Source: Polynucleobacter sp. AP-Nino-20-G2
GTDB taxonomy: Bacteria > Pseudomonadota > Gammaproteobacteria > Burkholderiales > Burkholderiaceae
NCBI RefSeq assembly: GCF_018688235.1
Contig: NZ_CP061313.1
Span: forward strand, 603,130-667,129
DNA: 64,000 nucleotides
Direction: 5' to 3'
Both the position numbers and the translations under genes were made by a program. This document shows, piece by piece, positions 17,319 to 25,276 of this stretch (within the stretch, counting starts at the first letter, position 1; each line of letters begins with the position of its first letter). The notes beneath the pieces were generated by a model that saw only the letters and a program-made list of their open reading frames with translations, was not told where the DNA came from and did no database searches.

Positions 17319-18221
17319 ATGAAAATCAATTCCGAAGGAGTGTCTTCATCGCGGGTGTATCTGCCTGCAGGCCAGTCATATGCGAACTTGCTAGAGTTTT
17401 TTGTCAGCAAGTTTCCTCATATTAATGTTTCGGAGTGGAATGCTAGATTTGGTGAAGGTCTTGTAATGACCCTAGAAGGTGAGCGAGTGGCAGCTCATGA
17501 TACTTATCTACCGAACACCCATTTACTGTATTTCAGGCGCCTAGCTCGCGAACCAGAGATTCCTTTTGAGGAGGTAGTTCTGTATCACGATGACCATATT
17601 TTGGTTGCGGATAAACCTCATTTTTTACCCGTTACTCCAAGCGGTCTGTATTTGCAGCAAACACTCTTAAATCGATTGAGGCGAATTACTGGCTTGCAGC
17701 ATTTGAGTCCTTTGCATCGCATTGATCGAGATACCGCTGGCTTGGTTGTCTTTTCAGTGCAAGCCCATGAGCGTGGTGCGTATCAGAATTTATTTCGAGA
17801 TCGTGTGGTAACAAAGGTATACGAGGCAATCGCACCTTACGCCGAAGATCTGGCGGCAAAGTTGCCCATGACCTATCAAAGTCGCCTAGAGGAGTCTGAA
17901 CATTTCTTGCAAATGAGAGAGGTGGCCGGCGACTTCAATACTGATACCTTGATTGAGTTAATTGAAGTGATGAGACCCTGGGCTAGATATCGGCTTACGC
18001 CAGGCAGCGGCAAGAAACATCAATTACGCTGTCATCTCAATGCTCTGGGCATACCCATTCAGCATGATCAGATTTACCCCATTCTGACTCCTTATCAAGA
18101 ATATGACTTAGACTTTTCAAAGCCTTTACAGCTTTTAGCAAAGGAAATTGCATTTAAGGATCCAATCACGGGTGAGGACAGGATTTTTATCAGTCAAAGA
18201 CAGTTGGGCTCAGATGACTAA
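17319..18221 (+). CDS. RluA-family pseudouridine synthase
   Basis: The 300-residue protein modifies rRNA or tRNA uridines. It has an N-terminal segment with an S4-like look (about 15-75) and VLYHDDHILVADKPHFLPV, the typical RluA-family entry. The catalytic HRIDRDTAGLVVFS has Asp136 as the probable nucleophile. Near the C-terminus, TPGSGKKHQLRCHLNALG resembles the usual GRKHQLRVH motif with GSGKKHQLR in its place. It is preceded by a 137-base spacer divergent from the TauE gene. The exact target base is not predictable. Confidence 0.9.
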   Translation: MKINSEGVSSSRVYLPAGQSYANLLEFFVSKFPHINVSEWNARFGEGLVMTLEGERVAAHDTYLPNTHLLYFRRLAREPEIPFEEVVLYHDDHILVADKPHFLPVTPSGLYLQQTLLNRLRRITGLQHLSPLHRIDRDTAGLVVFSVQAHERGAYQNLFRDRVVTKVYEAIAPYAEDLAAKLPMTYQSRLEESEHFLQMREVAGDFNTDTLIELIEVMRPWARYRLTPGSGKKHQLRCHLNALGIPIQHDQIYPILTPYQEYDLDFSKPLQLLAKEIAFKDPITGEDRIFISQRQLGSDD

Positions 18222-18262
18222 GTCAGTACACTACATTCACCGCCTCTCATTGGGAAAATGAA

Positions 18263-19021
18263 TTGAAGTTATTTAAGTGCCTATTTTATTTTTCGTTGTG
18301 GATGTATGTCTCTATTGCGGTCGGCCAAACCACTTCAGTAGCGGTAGCTTCCAATATGAAAGACGCCTTCACGGAAATATATACCGCGTTTAAAGTAAAT
18401 AGAAAATCGGATGTGAGGGTGGTTTATGGCTCCTCTGGAAACTTTGCGACGCAGATATTGAATGGTGCGCCGTTCAATATCTTTATTGCCGCCGATGAGC
18501 AATTTCCTTTGGAGTTGTATAGGCAGGGAAAAACCATGGATTCGGGCAAGGTGTACGCCCTTGGAAAACTCGCGCTGATTGCTGGTAAGGCATCCGATAT
18601 CAAGCTCACAAATGACAAGGCTGAGTTAGCAAGGGTCATAGCAAAGGCCAATAAGATTGCTATTGCCAAACCAGAGCTAGCGCCTTATGGCAAGGCGGCA
18701 ATTGAGTATTTAAAGGCTGAAGGCTTATGGGATCAAGCCAAGGCTAAATTGGTTTATGGCGATAATGTGGGTGCAGCGACTATGTTTGTTGCCACCGGGG
18801 CGGCCGATGTTGGCTTCACCGCCTTATCTCTTGCGCAATCACCACAAATTGCTAAGGAGACTCGTTACCTACAAGTTAGTGAAGGGCTATACGAGCCGAT
18901 CAAACAAAGAATGGTGGTCATTAAAGATGCTCCACAAGAAGCCATCGACCTCTATCAATTTATGCAATCGCCTAAGGCGAGGGATATATTGTTAAAGCAT
19001 GGGTATAGTTTGCCAAAGTAA
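18263..19021 (+). CDS. modA: Molybdate-type ABC transporter substrate-binding protein
   Basis: A periplasmic molybdate/tungstate-binding protein. A signal peptide covers about residues 1-22 (hydrophobic LFYFSLWMYVSIAVG). The ModA pattern follows: VAVASNMKDAFTEIY, VVYGSSGNFATQILNGAPF and ADEQFPLELYRQGK, ending with a LLKHGYSLP tail. The start is TTG 18263, with GGGAAAAT upstream; the nearby ATG at 18258 runs into a stop after one codon. No modB or modC lies beside it, so the permease and ATPase must be elsewhere. The molybdenum hydroxylase at 59 kb would need molybdate. Confidence 0.9.
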   Translation: MKLFKCLFYFSLWMYVSIAVGQTTSVAVASNMKDAFTEIYTAFKVNRKSDVRVVYGSSGNFATQILNGAPFNIFIAADEQFPLELYRQGKTMDSGKVYALGKLALIAGKASDIKLTNDKAELARVIAKANKIAIAKPELAPYGKAAIEYLKAEGLWDQAKAKLVYGDNVGAATMFVATGAADVGFTALSLAQSPQIAKETRYLQVSEGLYEPIKQRMVVIKDAPQEAIDLYQFMQSPKARDILLKHGYSLPK

Positions 19022-19055
19022 TCCCATGCAATCTAAGAATGTCTTTGGCTTTAAT
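19012..19055 (+). terminator. Weak hairpin after modA
   Basis: GCCAAAG (19012-19018) and CTTTGGC (19043-19049) can pair across a 24-base loop, followed by TTTAATAAA. The long loop makes it a poor terminator; it lies between convergent genes. Confidence 0.3.
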
Positions 19056-19099
19056 AAATGATCATCTCGGTGATAGCGGTATAGATCCTAAAAAGATCT

Positions 19100-19285
19100 T
19101 TACTCTCTCACTTTTGCAAAGATTGTTTCAGGAGTACCTTTGCCCTCATCGGTAGCCATTCTCAATGCTTCGTTTTCAAATGCGTCTATGTCAAGCGCAA
19201 CATGTTCATCTCCTAAGTTGATGACATAAGTCCATGCTATTTCACTTGCCCAGTCTTTGGTGAAGATATCAACTATGCGTTTCAT
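19100..19285 (-). CDS. Small hypothetical protein, 61 residues
   Basis: I do not recognise a family. The protein starts MKRIVDIFTKDWASEIAWTY and is acidic toward the C-terminus (DIDAFENEALRMA), soluble and without hydrophobic segments. The ATG at 19285 has AAGGGGTGA at good spacing, so I prefer it over the GTG at 19294. It follows the DUF2789 gene by 24 bases in the same direction, so the two are probably co-transcribed. Confidence 0.6.
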   Translation of the reverse strand: MKRIVDIFTKDWASEIAWTYVINLGDEHVALDIDAFENEALRMATDEGKGTPETIFAKVRE

Positions 19286-19309
19286 ATGAATCACCCCTTC
19301 AGTAAAGGT

Positions 19310-19549
19310 CTAACAAGATTGCCTGAGTTGGCTATTGAGTAAATCAATGGCCTCTGCCCAGTCGGCGTCATTTAGCAATTCCTCGTTTAAAAAATTGCGC
19401 TGATCTGGGGTCCAAAAATCTGCCTCCGACAAAACAATAGATGGCTTCATTGGGGCATGTTTGCATAAAAAATTTTCAATTGATATACGATCTGAAGGGA
19501 GCCCCAATTGCTCAAAAAGCTCCGTTAAAGGATGAAATGTTGAGTTCAT
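19310..19549 (-). CDS. DUF2789 family protein
   Basis: A 79-residue soluble protein with the DUF2789 pattern: LFEQLGLPSDRISIENFLCKH, then LSEADFWTPDQRNFLNEEL and NDADWAEAIDLLNSQLR. The function of the family is unknown. AGGAGG lies 7 bases before the ATG. It is divergent from fumC and leads a two-gene unit with the 61-residue protein downstream. Confidence 0.8.
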   Translation of the reverse strand: MNSTFHPLTELFEQLGLPSDRISIENFLCKHAPMKPSIVLSEADFWTPDQRNFLNEELLNDADWAEAIDLLNSQLRQSC

Positions 19550-19649
19550 GATTTGCCTCCTAAATAGACTTCATAACTAATGTATACGCCTTGTAGAGGG
19601 TAATTTCAATACCACTTGAAAATTGTCCCAGGAGGTATAGGATGAAGCA

Positions 19650-21032
19650 ATGGATAAAGTCAGAAGTGAGCATGATAGTTTTGGTGCTATTGAAGTGCCA
19701 GCCACGGCTTTGTGGGGCGCCCAGACCCAAAGGTCTTTATTGCATTTCCATATCTCGACCGAGAAGATGCCTGTTGAATTTATTGAGGCATTGGCATATG
19801 TCAAGAAGGCTTGTATAGCGGTGAATGGCAGGGCGGGGCGGTTGCCTGCCCATAAGGTGGATACCCTATTGGCTGCGGTCAATGAGGTTCTCCGCGGCGA
19901 ACATTCCTCTGAATTTCCACTTTCGATATGGCAGACGGGTTCGGCAACCCAAACCAATATGAATATGAATGAAGTATTGGCGAATCGAGCAGTTCAACTT
20001 CTGGGAGGTGTGCTTGGATTAGATCATTACATTCATCCAAATGACGATGTCAATTTGGGGCAATCATCAAATGATGTGATACCTACGGCGATTCATGTTG
20101 CAGTTGTGTGTCAGCTACATCAGTATCTTTTGCCTAGTTTGCGTGAATTAATTCATGATCTGTCTGAAAAAGAACAACATTTTTCATCTGTGATTAAGGT
20201 TGGTAGAACGCATTTGCAAGATGCTGTTCCAATCACTTTGGGTCAAGAGTTTTCTGGCTATGTTCAGCAATTAGAGATTGCGATCGGGGCGATCGACTTG
20301 GCGATGCCCGGTCTTTATGAATTAGCAATTGGAGGCTCCGCCGTCGGCACGGGTATCAATGCCCCGAGGCATTATGGTGAACATGTTAGTGCTGAGCTCA
20401 AGCATCTCTTGGGTTTTCCGTTTGTATCAGCGCCAAATAAATTTTCTGCGCTTGCCGGTTGTGAGGCACTTGTTTTTGCTCATGGGGCTCTAAAGTTGCT
20501 GGCAACCGCGCTCATGAAAATTTCCACAGATATTCGGTGGATGTCCTCTGGACCAAGGTCGGGCTTGGGTGAAATTTTCATTCCTGAAAATGAGCCAGGG
20601 AGTTCAATCATGCCGGGAAAGGTAAATCCTACCCAATGCGAAGTACTCGCCATGATTTGCTATCAAGTGTTAGGTAATGACATGGTGATTGGGCTAAGTG
20701 CTGCCTCTGGAAATTTTGAATTGAATGTATTTAGGCCAGTCATTCTGCATAATTTTTTACAAAGTATTAGGTTGCTAAGCGACGGAATCACATCATTTTC
20801 TAGGTACTGCATTCAGGGGATTGAGCCAAATCTCCCCAGAATTGATCGGTTGATGCGGGATTCATTGATGCTTGTAACTGCCTTAAATCCATATATTGGG
20901 TATGACAAAGCGGCTAGCATTGCCAAGCAGGCCTATGAAAAAAATATCAGCTTGAGAGAGGCTACGATTGCTAGTGGTTTTCTTAGTTCAGAAGAATTTG
21001 ATCTGTGGGTGGATCCTAGTAAATTGATCTAA
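19650..21032 (+). CDS. fumC: Class II fumarate hydratase
   Basis: It interconverts fumarate and malate in the TCA cycle without an iron-sulfur cluster. The 460-residue protein has WGAQTQRSLLHF near the N-terminus, QTGSATQTNMNMNEV (about 93-107) and QSSNDVIPTAIHVA. The family signature GSSIMPGKVNPTQ is at about 315-327. An in-frame TAG at 19638-19640 leaves ATG 19650 as the only sensible start. Its Shine-Dalgarno GGAGG (19631-19635) is 14 bases away and is better spaced for an out-of-frame ATG at 19642. Translation may therefore be modest, or may use a secondary AAG-rich site. Confidence 0.95.
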   Translation: MDKVRSEHDSFGAIEVPATALWGAQTQRSLLHFHISTEKMPVEFIEALAYVKKACIAVNGRAGRLPAHKVDTLLAAVNEVLRGEHSSEFPLSIWQTGSATQTNMNMNEVLANRAVQLLGGVLGLDHYIHPNDDVNLGQSSNDVIPTAIHVAVVCQLHQYLLPSLRELIHDLSEKEQHFSSVIKVGRTHLQDAVPITLGQEFSGYVQQLEIAIGAIDLAMPGLYELAIGGSAVGTGINAPRHYGEHVSAELKHLLGFPFVSAPNKFSALAGCEALVFAHGALKLLATALMKISTDIRWMSSGPRSGLGEIFIPENEPGSSIMPGKVNPTQCEVLAMICYQVLGNDMVIGLSAASGNFELNVFRPVILHNFLQSIRLLSDGITSFSRYCIQGIEPNLPRIDRLMRDSLMLVTALNPYIGYDKAASIAKQAYEKNISLREATIASGFLSSEEFDLWVDPSKLI

Positions 21033-21130
21033 GAATATTTGTATAAATAGTTGAATTGCACCCCAAAAAGAGTAGAGTAAACACATGAGGTAAAGGCGTA
21101 TACCCCTAACATTTATGGAGGGAAGGCAAT

Positions 21131-21610
21131 ATGACTACCGAGCATTCTAAGGCAGCCGTTCAGGCGCTGAATAAGATCATGGAACTGGAATTGGCTGGGG
21201 TTGTAAAGTACACCCACTATTCCTTGATGGTCTTTGGTTACAACCGAATTCCAATCGTCTCTTGGCTCAAAGGTAATGCCACTGAAAGTTTGGATCATGC
21301 GTATAAAGCGGGGGAGCTTGTCACTTTGCTGGGTGGTCATCCATCTCTAAGAATTGGCTCTCTGCTGGAAACAGAGCGGCACGATATTGGTGATATTTTG
21401 CGTGAAAGCTTAGAGCACGAAACCCTTGCTTTAGCTGCCTACTATGACCTATTGAAGATTTCTACCTCCACTCATCCAGAAACTAACGGGGTTCAGTCTG
21501 TACTCCTAGAGGAATATGCCAGAGAGATGATTGTGCAAGAGGAGATGCATCTTGATGAGGTGAATAAGATGCTGAGAAAGCCTGGCGACATTGCTTCCTT
21601 CATTCAGTAA
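21131..21610 (+). CDS. Bacterioferritin-like ferritin-family protein
   Basis: A 159-residue four-helix protein of the ferritin-like superfamily. It starts with a helix containing MELELAGVVKYTHYS (Glu20 is a probable iron ligand). An His56-containing helix (SLDHAYKAGEL), ESLEHETLALAAYY and a final EEMHLDEV motif match the bacterioferritin pattern. The methionine that ligates haem in classical Bfr is not present at the equivalent position, so haem binding is doubtful. Strong Shine-Dalgarno GGAGGGAAGG. Co-oriented with the FMN reductase 17 bases downstream. Confidence 0.85.
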   Translation: MTTEHSKAAVQALNKIMELELAGVVKYTHYSLMVFGYNRIPIVSWLKGNATESLDHAYKAGELVTLLGGHPSLRIGSLLETERHDIGDILRESLEHETLALAAYYDLLKISTSTHPETNGVQSVLLEEYAREMIVQEEMHLDEVNKMLRKPGDIASFIQ

Positions 21611-21627
21611 TTTAGGCGGGGTGTGAA

Positions 21628-22182
21628 ATGGGAAATCTACAAATAGCGATAGTAGTAGGTAGTTTGCGCAAAGATTCTATTAATAAGCAATTGGCCAACG
21701 CTATCGTGAAAATGGCCCCTACCAGTGTTGATTTTAAGTTCGTAGAAATTGGAAATTTACCTCTCTACAACCAAGATGATGATGAGCATCAAGCGGAATC
21801 AGTTCGGAAGTTAAAGGCGGATATTCATCAATGCGATGCGGTCCTATTTATTACCCCTGAATACAACAGATCAATACCCGGAGTTCTTAAAAATGCCTTA
21901 GATCATGGATCAAGGCCTTATGGACAAAATGCATGGGCGAAGAAGCCGGCGGCCATTATTGGAATTTCACCAAGTCCCGTCGGCACCGCAATTGCCCAAC
22001 AACATTTACGGGGTATCTTAGCGGCATTAGACATGCCTACCTTATGCCAGCCTGAAATGTTCCTACAATTAAAAGATAGTTTTTTCGACGGGTCAGGCAA
22101 TGTAAATGAGGCTAGTCGTAAATTTATAAAAAGTTGGATAGATCGATTCATCAATTGGGCATCCATTAATAAGGGAATTTAA
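21628..22182 (+). CDS. NADPH-dependent FMN reductase / quinone reductase (ChrR/YieF-like)
   Basis: A flavodoxin-like 184-residue enzyme that reduces FMN, quinones or chromate with NAD(P)H. It has the phosphate-binding loop GSLRKDSINKQL (about 11-22) and TPEYNRSIPGVLKNALD (about 75-91), the family signature. The product is cytoplasmic. It sits between the ferritin-like gene and an RNB ribonuclease gene, both on the same strand with spacings of 17 and 5 bases. An operon linking iron storage and flavin reduction is plausible, since flavin can mobilise ferritin iron; this is inference. Confidence 0.9.
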   Translation: MGNLQIAIVVGSLRKDSINKQLANAIVKMAPTSVDFKFVEIGNLPLYNQDDDEHQAESVRKLKADIHQCDAVLFITPEYNRSIPGVLKNALDHGSRPYGQNAWAKKPAAIIGISPSPVGTAIAQQHLRGILAALDMPTLCQPEMFLQLKDSFFDGSGNVNEASRKFIKSWIDRFINWASINKGI

Positions 22183-22187
22183 TTATT

Positions 22188-23684
22188 TTGTATACCGCGA
22201 TCAATCCTAACTTGAGGTCAAGAAATCATAAAAACGATCGAGAAGAGCTTTCTCGTATAGCGGTGGGAATTATGATGGTTCGTGGACTTGAGCCAGAATT
22301 TTCATTTCAAGTTCGGGAGCAGTTAAATCAAATGAATGAGCCGGCCATCGATCATGATCCATCGATTGTCGATTTAAGAAGTCTGCCCTGGTGCTCAATT
22401 GACAATGATGATTCAAAAGATTTGGACCAACTCACCGTCACCAAGAAGACCAATCATAGCGGCTGGAATCTTTTAGTGGCCATTGCGGATGTGGATGCCT
22501 TGGTCGGTAAAGATTCCCCCATTGACGAGCACGCCCTTATGAATACCCGCTCAGTCTATACGTCGGCCAGAGTATTTCCAATGCTACCCTTGAAGCTGTC
22601 CAATAATCTAAGCTCCTTAAATCCCGGTGAAGATCGATTGGCTATGGTTTGTGAAATGCATTTCTCAGAAGAGGGTGTTCTAGAGAAGTCATTAATCTAT
22701 AGGGCTTTAGTTCATAACCGAGCACAGCTGGCTTACGATGCGGTATCAGATTGGCTGGAGGGCAAGGGTGAGCTACCTGAGCCCGCACAAATGGTGGCTG
22801 GTATGGATGCGCAACTCAGAAAGCAGGATGCCCTTGCGCAGGTTCTGAGGGTGAAGCGCCATGAGCGCGGATCTTTGGAGTTCGATATTTTCCAGCCAAG
22901 AGCAAGTTTTGATGGTGAAGCTATTTCTGAAATTAAACAGCAACCCCACAATCGGGCCCGCCAATTGATTGAGGAGTTCATGATCGCCACCAATGGCTGT
23001 ACCTCCCGTTTTTTGTCGAATGCGGGTATTTATTCGATTCGTAGGGTAGTGCGCTCCCCTGAGAGGTGGTTACGTATTGTGGCTTTGGCGCTAGAGCATG
23101 CTTATGTTTTGCCGGATCAGCCCAATGCGCAGGCGCTAGAGAAGTTTTTGGCCAAGCAGCACCGCGAAGACCCAGTGAGATTTCCTGATCTGTCGTTACA
23201 AATTGTGAAGTTAATGGGCTCCGGAGAATATATCGCTGAAAAGCCGTCTAATGAGCCTATTGGCCATTTTGGTTTGGCGGTGAGCGACTATATGCATTCC
23301 ACGGCACCTAATCGGCGATATCCAGACATTATTACCCTGCGCCTCATCAAATCAGTGTTGGCTGGTAAGCCACCGCCCTACAGTGTTCCGGAATTGAAAT
23401 ATTTGGCACAGCATTGCACATTGCAGGAAGATGCCGCCAGGAAAGTAGAGCGTCAGTTACGTAAGTCTGAGGCAGCTCTATTGCTAAAACCCCGAATTGG
23501 GCAAAGTTTCGATGGGGTTGTATCGGGGGTGAATGATAAGGGTACGTGGGTGCGGATTTTTGATCCTCCGGTTGAGGGTAAGTTGGTGCATAGCCTGGAG
23601 GATTTCCCGTTGGGTACGCTATTGCGTGTGAAGTTAATTTATACCCATGTACCGCTTGGCTTTATCGATTTTTCCCCAATATAA
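22188..23684 (+). CDS. RNB-domain ribonuclease (RNase II/R superfamily)
   Basis: A 498-residue exoribonuclease-like protein. The RNB catalytic motif CSIDNDDSKDLDQLTV (from about residue 67) carries the metal-binding aspartates. The downstream YTSARVFPMLPLKLS and PNRRYPDIITLRLI elements are also typical. A short S1-like segment closes the protein (FDGVVSGVNDKGTWVRIFD). It lacks the two N-terminal cold-shock domains of RNase R and RNase II. The start appears to be TTG 22188, with AAGGGA about 12 bases upstream; there is no ATG in frame nearby. Probably co-transcribed with the two genes before it. Confidence 0.88.
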   Translation: MYTAINPNLRSRNHKNDREELSRIAVGIMMVRGLEPEFSFQVREQLNQMNEPAIDHDPSIVDLRSLPWCSIDNDDSKDLDQLTVTKKTNHSGWNLLVAIADVDALVGKDSPIDEHALMNTRSVYTSARVFPMLPLKLSNNLSSLNPGEDRLAMVCEMHFSEEGVLEKSLIYRALVHNRAQLAYDAVSDWLEGKGELPEPAQMVAGMDAQLRKQDALAQVLRVKRHERGSLEFDIFQPRASFDGEAISEIKQQPHNRARQLIEEFMIATNGCTSRFLSNAGIYSIRRVVRSPERWLRIVALALEHAYVLPDQPNAQALEKFLAKQHREDPVRFPDLSLQIVKLMGSGEYIAEKPSNEPIGHFGLAVSDYMHSTAPNRRYPDIITLRLIKSVLAGKPPPYSVPELKYLAQHCTLQEDAARKVERQLRKSEAALLLKPRIGQSFDGVVSGVNDKGTWVRIFDPPVEGKLVHSLEDFPLGTLLRVKLIYTHVPLGFIDFSPI

Positions 23685-23820
23685 GCGGACAATTTTTTAT
23701 TTGGATATTTTTCTAAAGAAGTTTCATAATGAAATTGTGGTTAATGCGTAATGTGCCTTCGGGTTGATAGTGCCTAACAAATGCAAAGCGTAGGCAGTAC
23801 TTGCAAGATAGGATTGCTTT

Positions 23821-24282
23821 ATGAAAGTGATATTTCACGCAATGTTTGGCTCCCTACTGCTGGCAATGATTTCTTCATTCTTTGCGGCCTCCTTGGTCAC
23901 GCAGTATTGGTATGCAGGGGATGTGATTGTCAGCGTGAAGTCTCTAGTGCTCCAAGGGTTCTTTTGGCTGATTCCGTTTTTGCTGGCCACCGGGTTGTTG
24001 GGCCTATCTCTTGCAAAAAATAGGCAGGGAAGAGTGGTTGAGAGTAAGAAAAAAAGAATGCTCTGGATCGTGCTGCTCTGTATTGCCATCTTATTTCCCG
24101 CTGCCTATACATTGGACGCCATGGCTCAAAAAGGCGAGTTTGATCTTTGGTATTTCCTTGTGCAGGCAATTGAGTATATTTTTGATTTGATTGCTCTAGT
24201 TTTACTGGGCTTGAACTTTAGGGATGGTGTTAAATTGGTTGCTATACAAGCAGCGAGCCCTGGCGATAGGGTGAACGAGTAA
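23821..24282 (+). CDS. Polytopic membrane protein of unknown function, 153 residues
   Basis: Not recognised. Four hydrophobic segments (about 8-32, 43-66, 81-98 and 112-133) separated by a basic loop (RQGRVVESKKKR, 68-79) indicate an inner-membrane protein. It is followed by the HMA-like gene after 28 bases on the same strand. The 136 bases upstream contain an inverted repeat TGCCTA/TAGGCA (23771-23796) and no other recognisable signal. Confidence 0.6.
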   Translation: MKVIFHAMFGSLLLAMISSFFAASLVTQYWYAGDVIVSVKSLVLQGFFWLIPFLLATGLLGLSLAKNRQGRVVESKKKRMLWIVLLCIAILFPAAYTLDAMAQKGEFDLWYFLVQAIEYIFDLIALVLLGLNFRDGVKLVAIQAASPGDRVNE

Positions 24283-24310
24283 TGTCAGAGGTGTAACGGG
24301 AGAAAAATTA

Positions 24311-24529
24311 ATGGCTTCAATTAATTTAAATGTTCAAGGAATTTCCTCAGCCTCTTGTATTCAGATAATTACAAAGGCACTGAAGTCTTTATCGGATATC
24401 AGTAGCATCCATGTTGACTGGGAGTCGGGTCGAGTTCAGGTGCTTAGGTTGAATAATGAATCGTCAGACATTATTCACTTGCTCAATCAGGCTGGCTACC
24501 ATGCGAGTCTGGATTTGGACGAACAGTAG
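24311..24529 (+). CDS. Heavy-metal-associated (HMA) fold protein with a degenerate metal site
   Basis: The 72-residue protein has the length and pattern of CopZ-like chaperones: a hydrophobic first strand, the loop GISSASC (10-16), a helix IITKALKSL, then SIHVDWESGRVQVL. In metal-binding members the loop reads GMxCxxC. Here the Met is Ile and the first Cys is Ser13, leaving only Cys16. It either binds metal weakly or has another role. It is probably co-transcribed with the preceding membrane protein. The fold assignment is by pattern only. Confidence 0.7.
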   Translation: MASINLNVQGISSASCIQIITKALKSLSDISSIHVDWESGRVQVLRLNNESSDIIHLLNQAGYHASLDLDEQ

Positions 24530-24562
24530 CATCCAGATCTTATGCATTACATTAGTCTGTGA

Positions 24563-24925
24563 CTATGGGCTTAATCCCTTTTTAATATTGGCGAGCTTAG
24601 TAGCCCTCAGTTCGATTGCCAAGTGATGTACTGTACAAGCAGCTAGTGTCGATTTCTTTGCGGCGTCAATTAGTAGGTTATTTTTGGTAACAATTGCAGA
24701 CTCTTCGGTTAATTTGCTTGCATCAACTGCTAGCTTTGCAAAATCTTCTACTCTCGCCGCTTCTTCAAGTATTTCTTTGACGTTGTATTCCGTTAGTGCA
24801 GTGAGATTATTCAATCTCTCGTTAACGATCATATAGGCGGCTCGCAAGTTGTCTATTTCTTGAGTCATTGACACAATCCTGCCAAGCAAGCTTTGGGTGT
24901 AGGGATCGATCTCTTTTTCGGCCAT
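24563..24925 (-). CDS. Helical hypothetical protein, 120 residues
   Basis: No family recognised. The sequence is almost entirely predicted helix, with heptad-like stretches (IVSMTQEIDNLRAAYMIVN and EEAARVEDFAKLAVDASKL), and is soluble. It resembles phasin-like or coiled-coil proteins in composition, which is not enough to assign a function. GGAAAGGAGT lies about 7 bases before the ATG, a strong Shine-Dalgarno, so expression is likely. Confidence 0.6.
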   Translation of the reverse strand: MAEKEIDPYTQSLLGRIVSMTQEIDNLRAAYMIVNERLNNLTALTEYNVKEILEEAARVEDFAKLAVDASKLTEESAIVTKNNLLIDAAKKSTLAACTVHHLAIELRATKLANIKKGLSP

Positions 24926-24980
24926 ATTGAATACTCCTTTCCCTAACTTTACGCTCCTAAATGATATATTGCTAATGAAT

Positions 24981-25011
24981 ACTATAACTAATTTTTGTAT
25001 GATTGTTTCAA
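24981..25011 (-). promoter_or_regulatory. Candidate promoter of the 120-residue helical protein
   Basis: On the minus strand TTGAAA (25011-25006) and TATAGT (24986-24981) are 19 bases apart, about 55 bases upstream of the start codon. Confidence 0.4.
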
Positions 25012-25276
25012 ATCAATCTTGAAAGAGATTGTTTTTAGATAGGTTTTCATGAATATTATCTTTAGGGCTGATAATTTCTCTGCTATCAAATGACCTAAAG
25101 ATCTATTCAATTCATAATTAAATGAATATTTCCAGGGTTTCAGATGTATGAGCGCATGACTTTATATCGATTTCTCGGTGCGCTACTCAAGATGTGGGCT
25201 CCACCTCTTGGCTTATTAGGCCTTTAGTGTGAGTATTAATTAGGTTAAGCAATCATCTTTTGTGGATTGATCTTGC
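25012..25276. other. Gene-poor gap with one possible tiny ORF
   Basis: Together with the promoter region this is a 351-base gap between two minus-strand genes. On the + strand, 25144-25227 could encode a 27-residue peptide starting MYERMTLYRF, preceded by CCAGGG. An ORF this short is not evidence of a gene. Nothing else recognised. Confidence 0.3.

Noticed and set aside
23706..23790. A short peptide gene (MKLWLMRNVPSG) before the 153-residue membrane protein
   Set aside because: Twelve codons with no Shine-Dalgarno; indistinguishable from chance.
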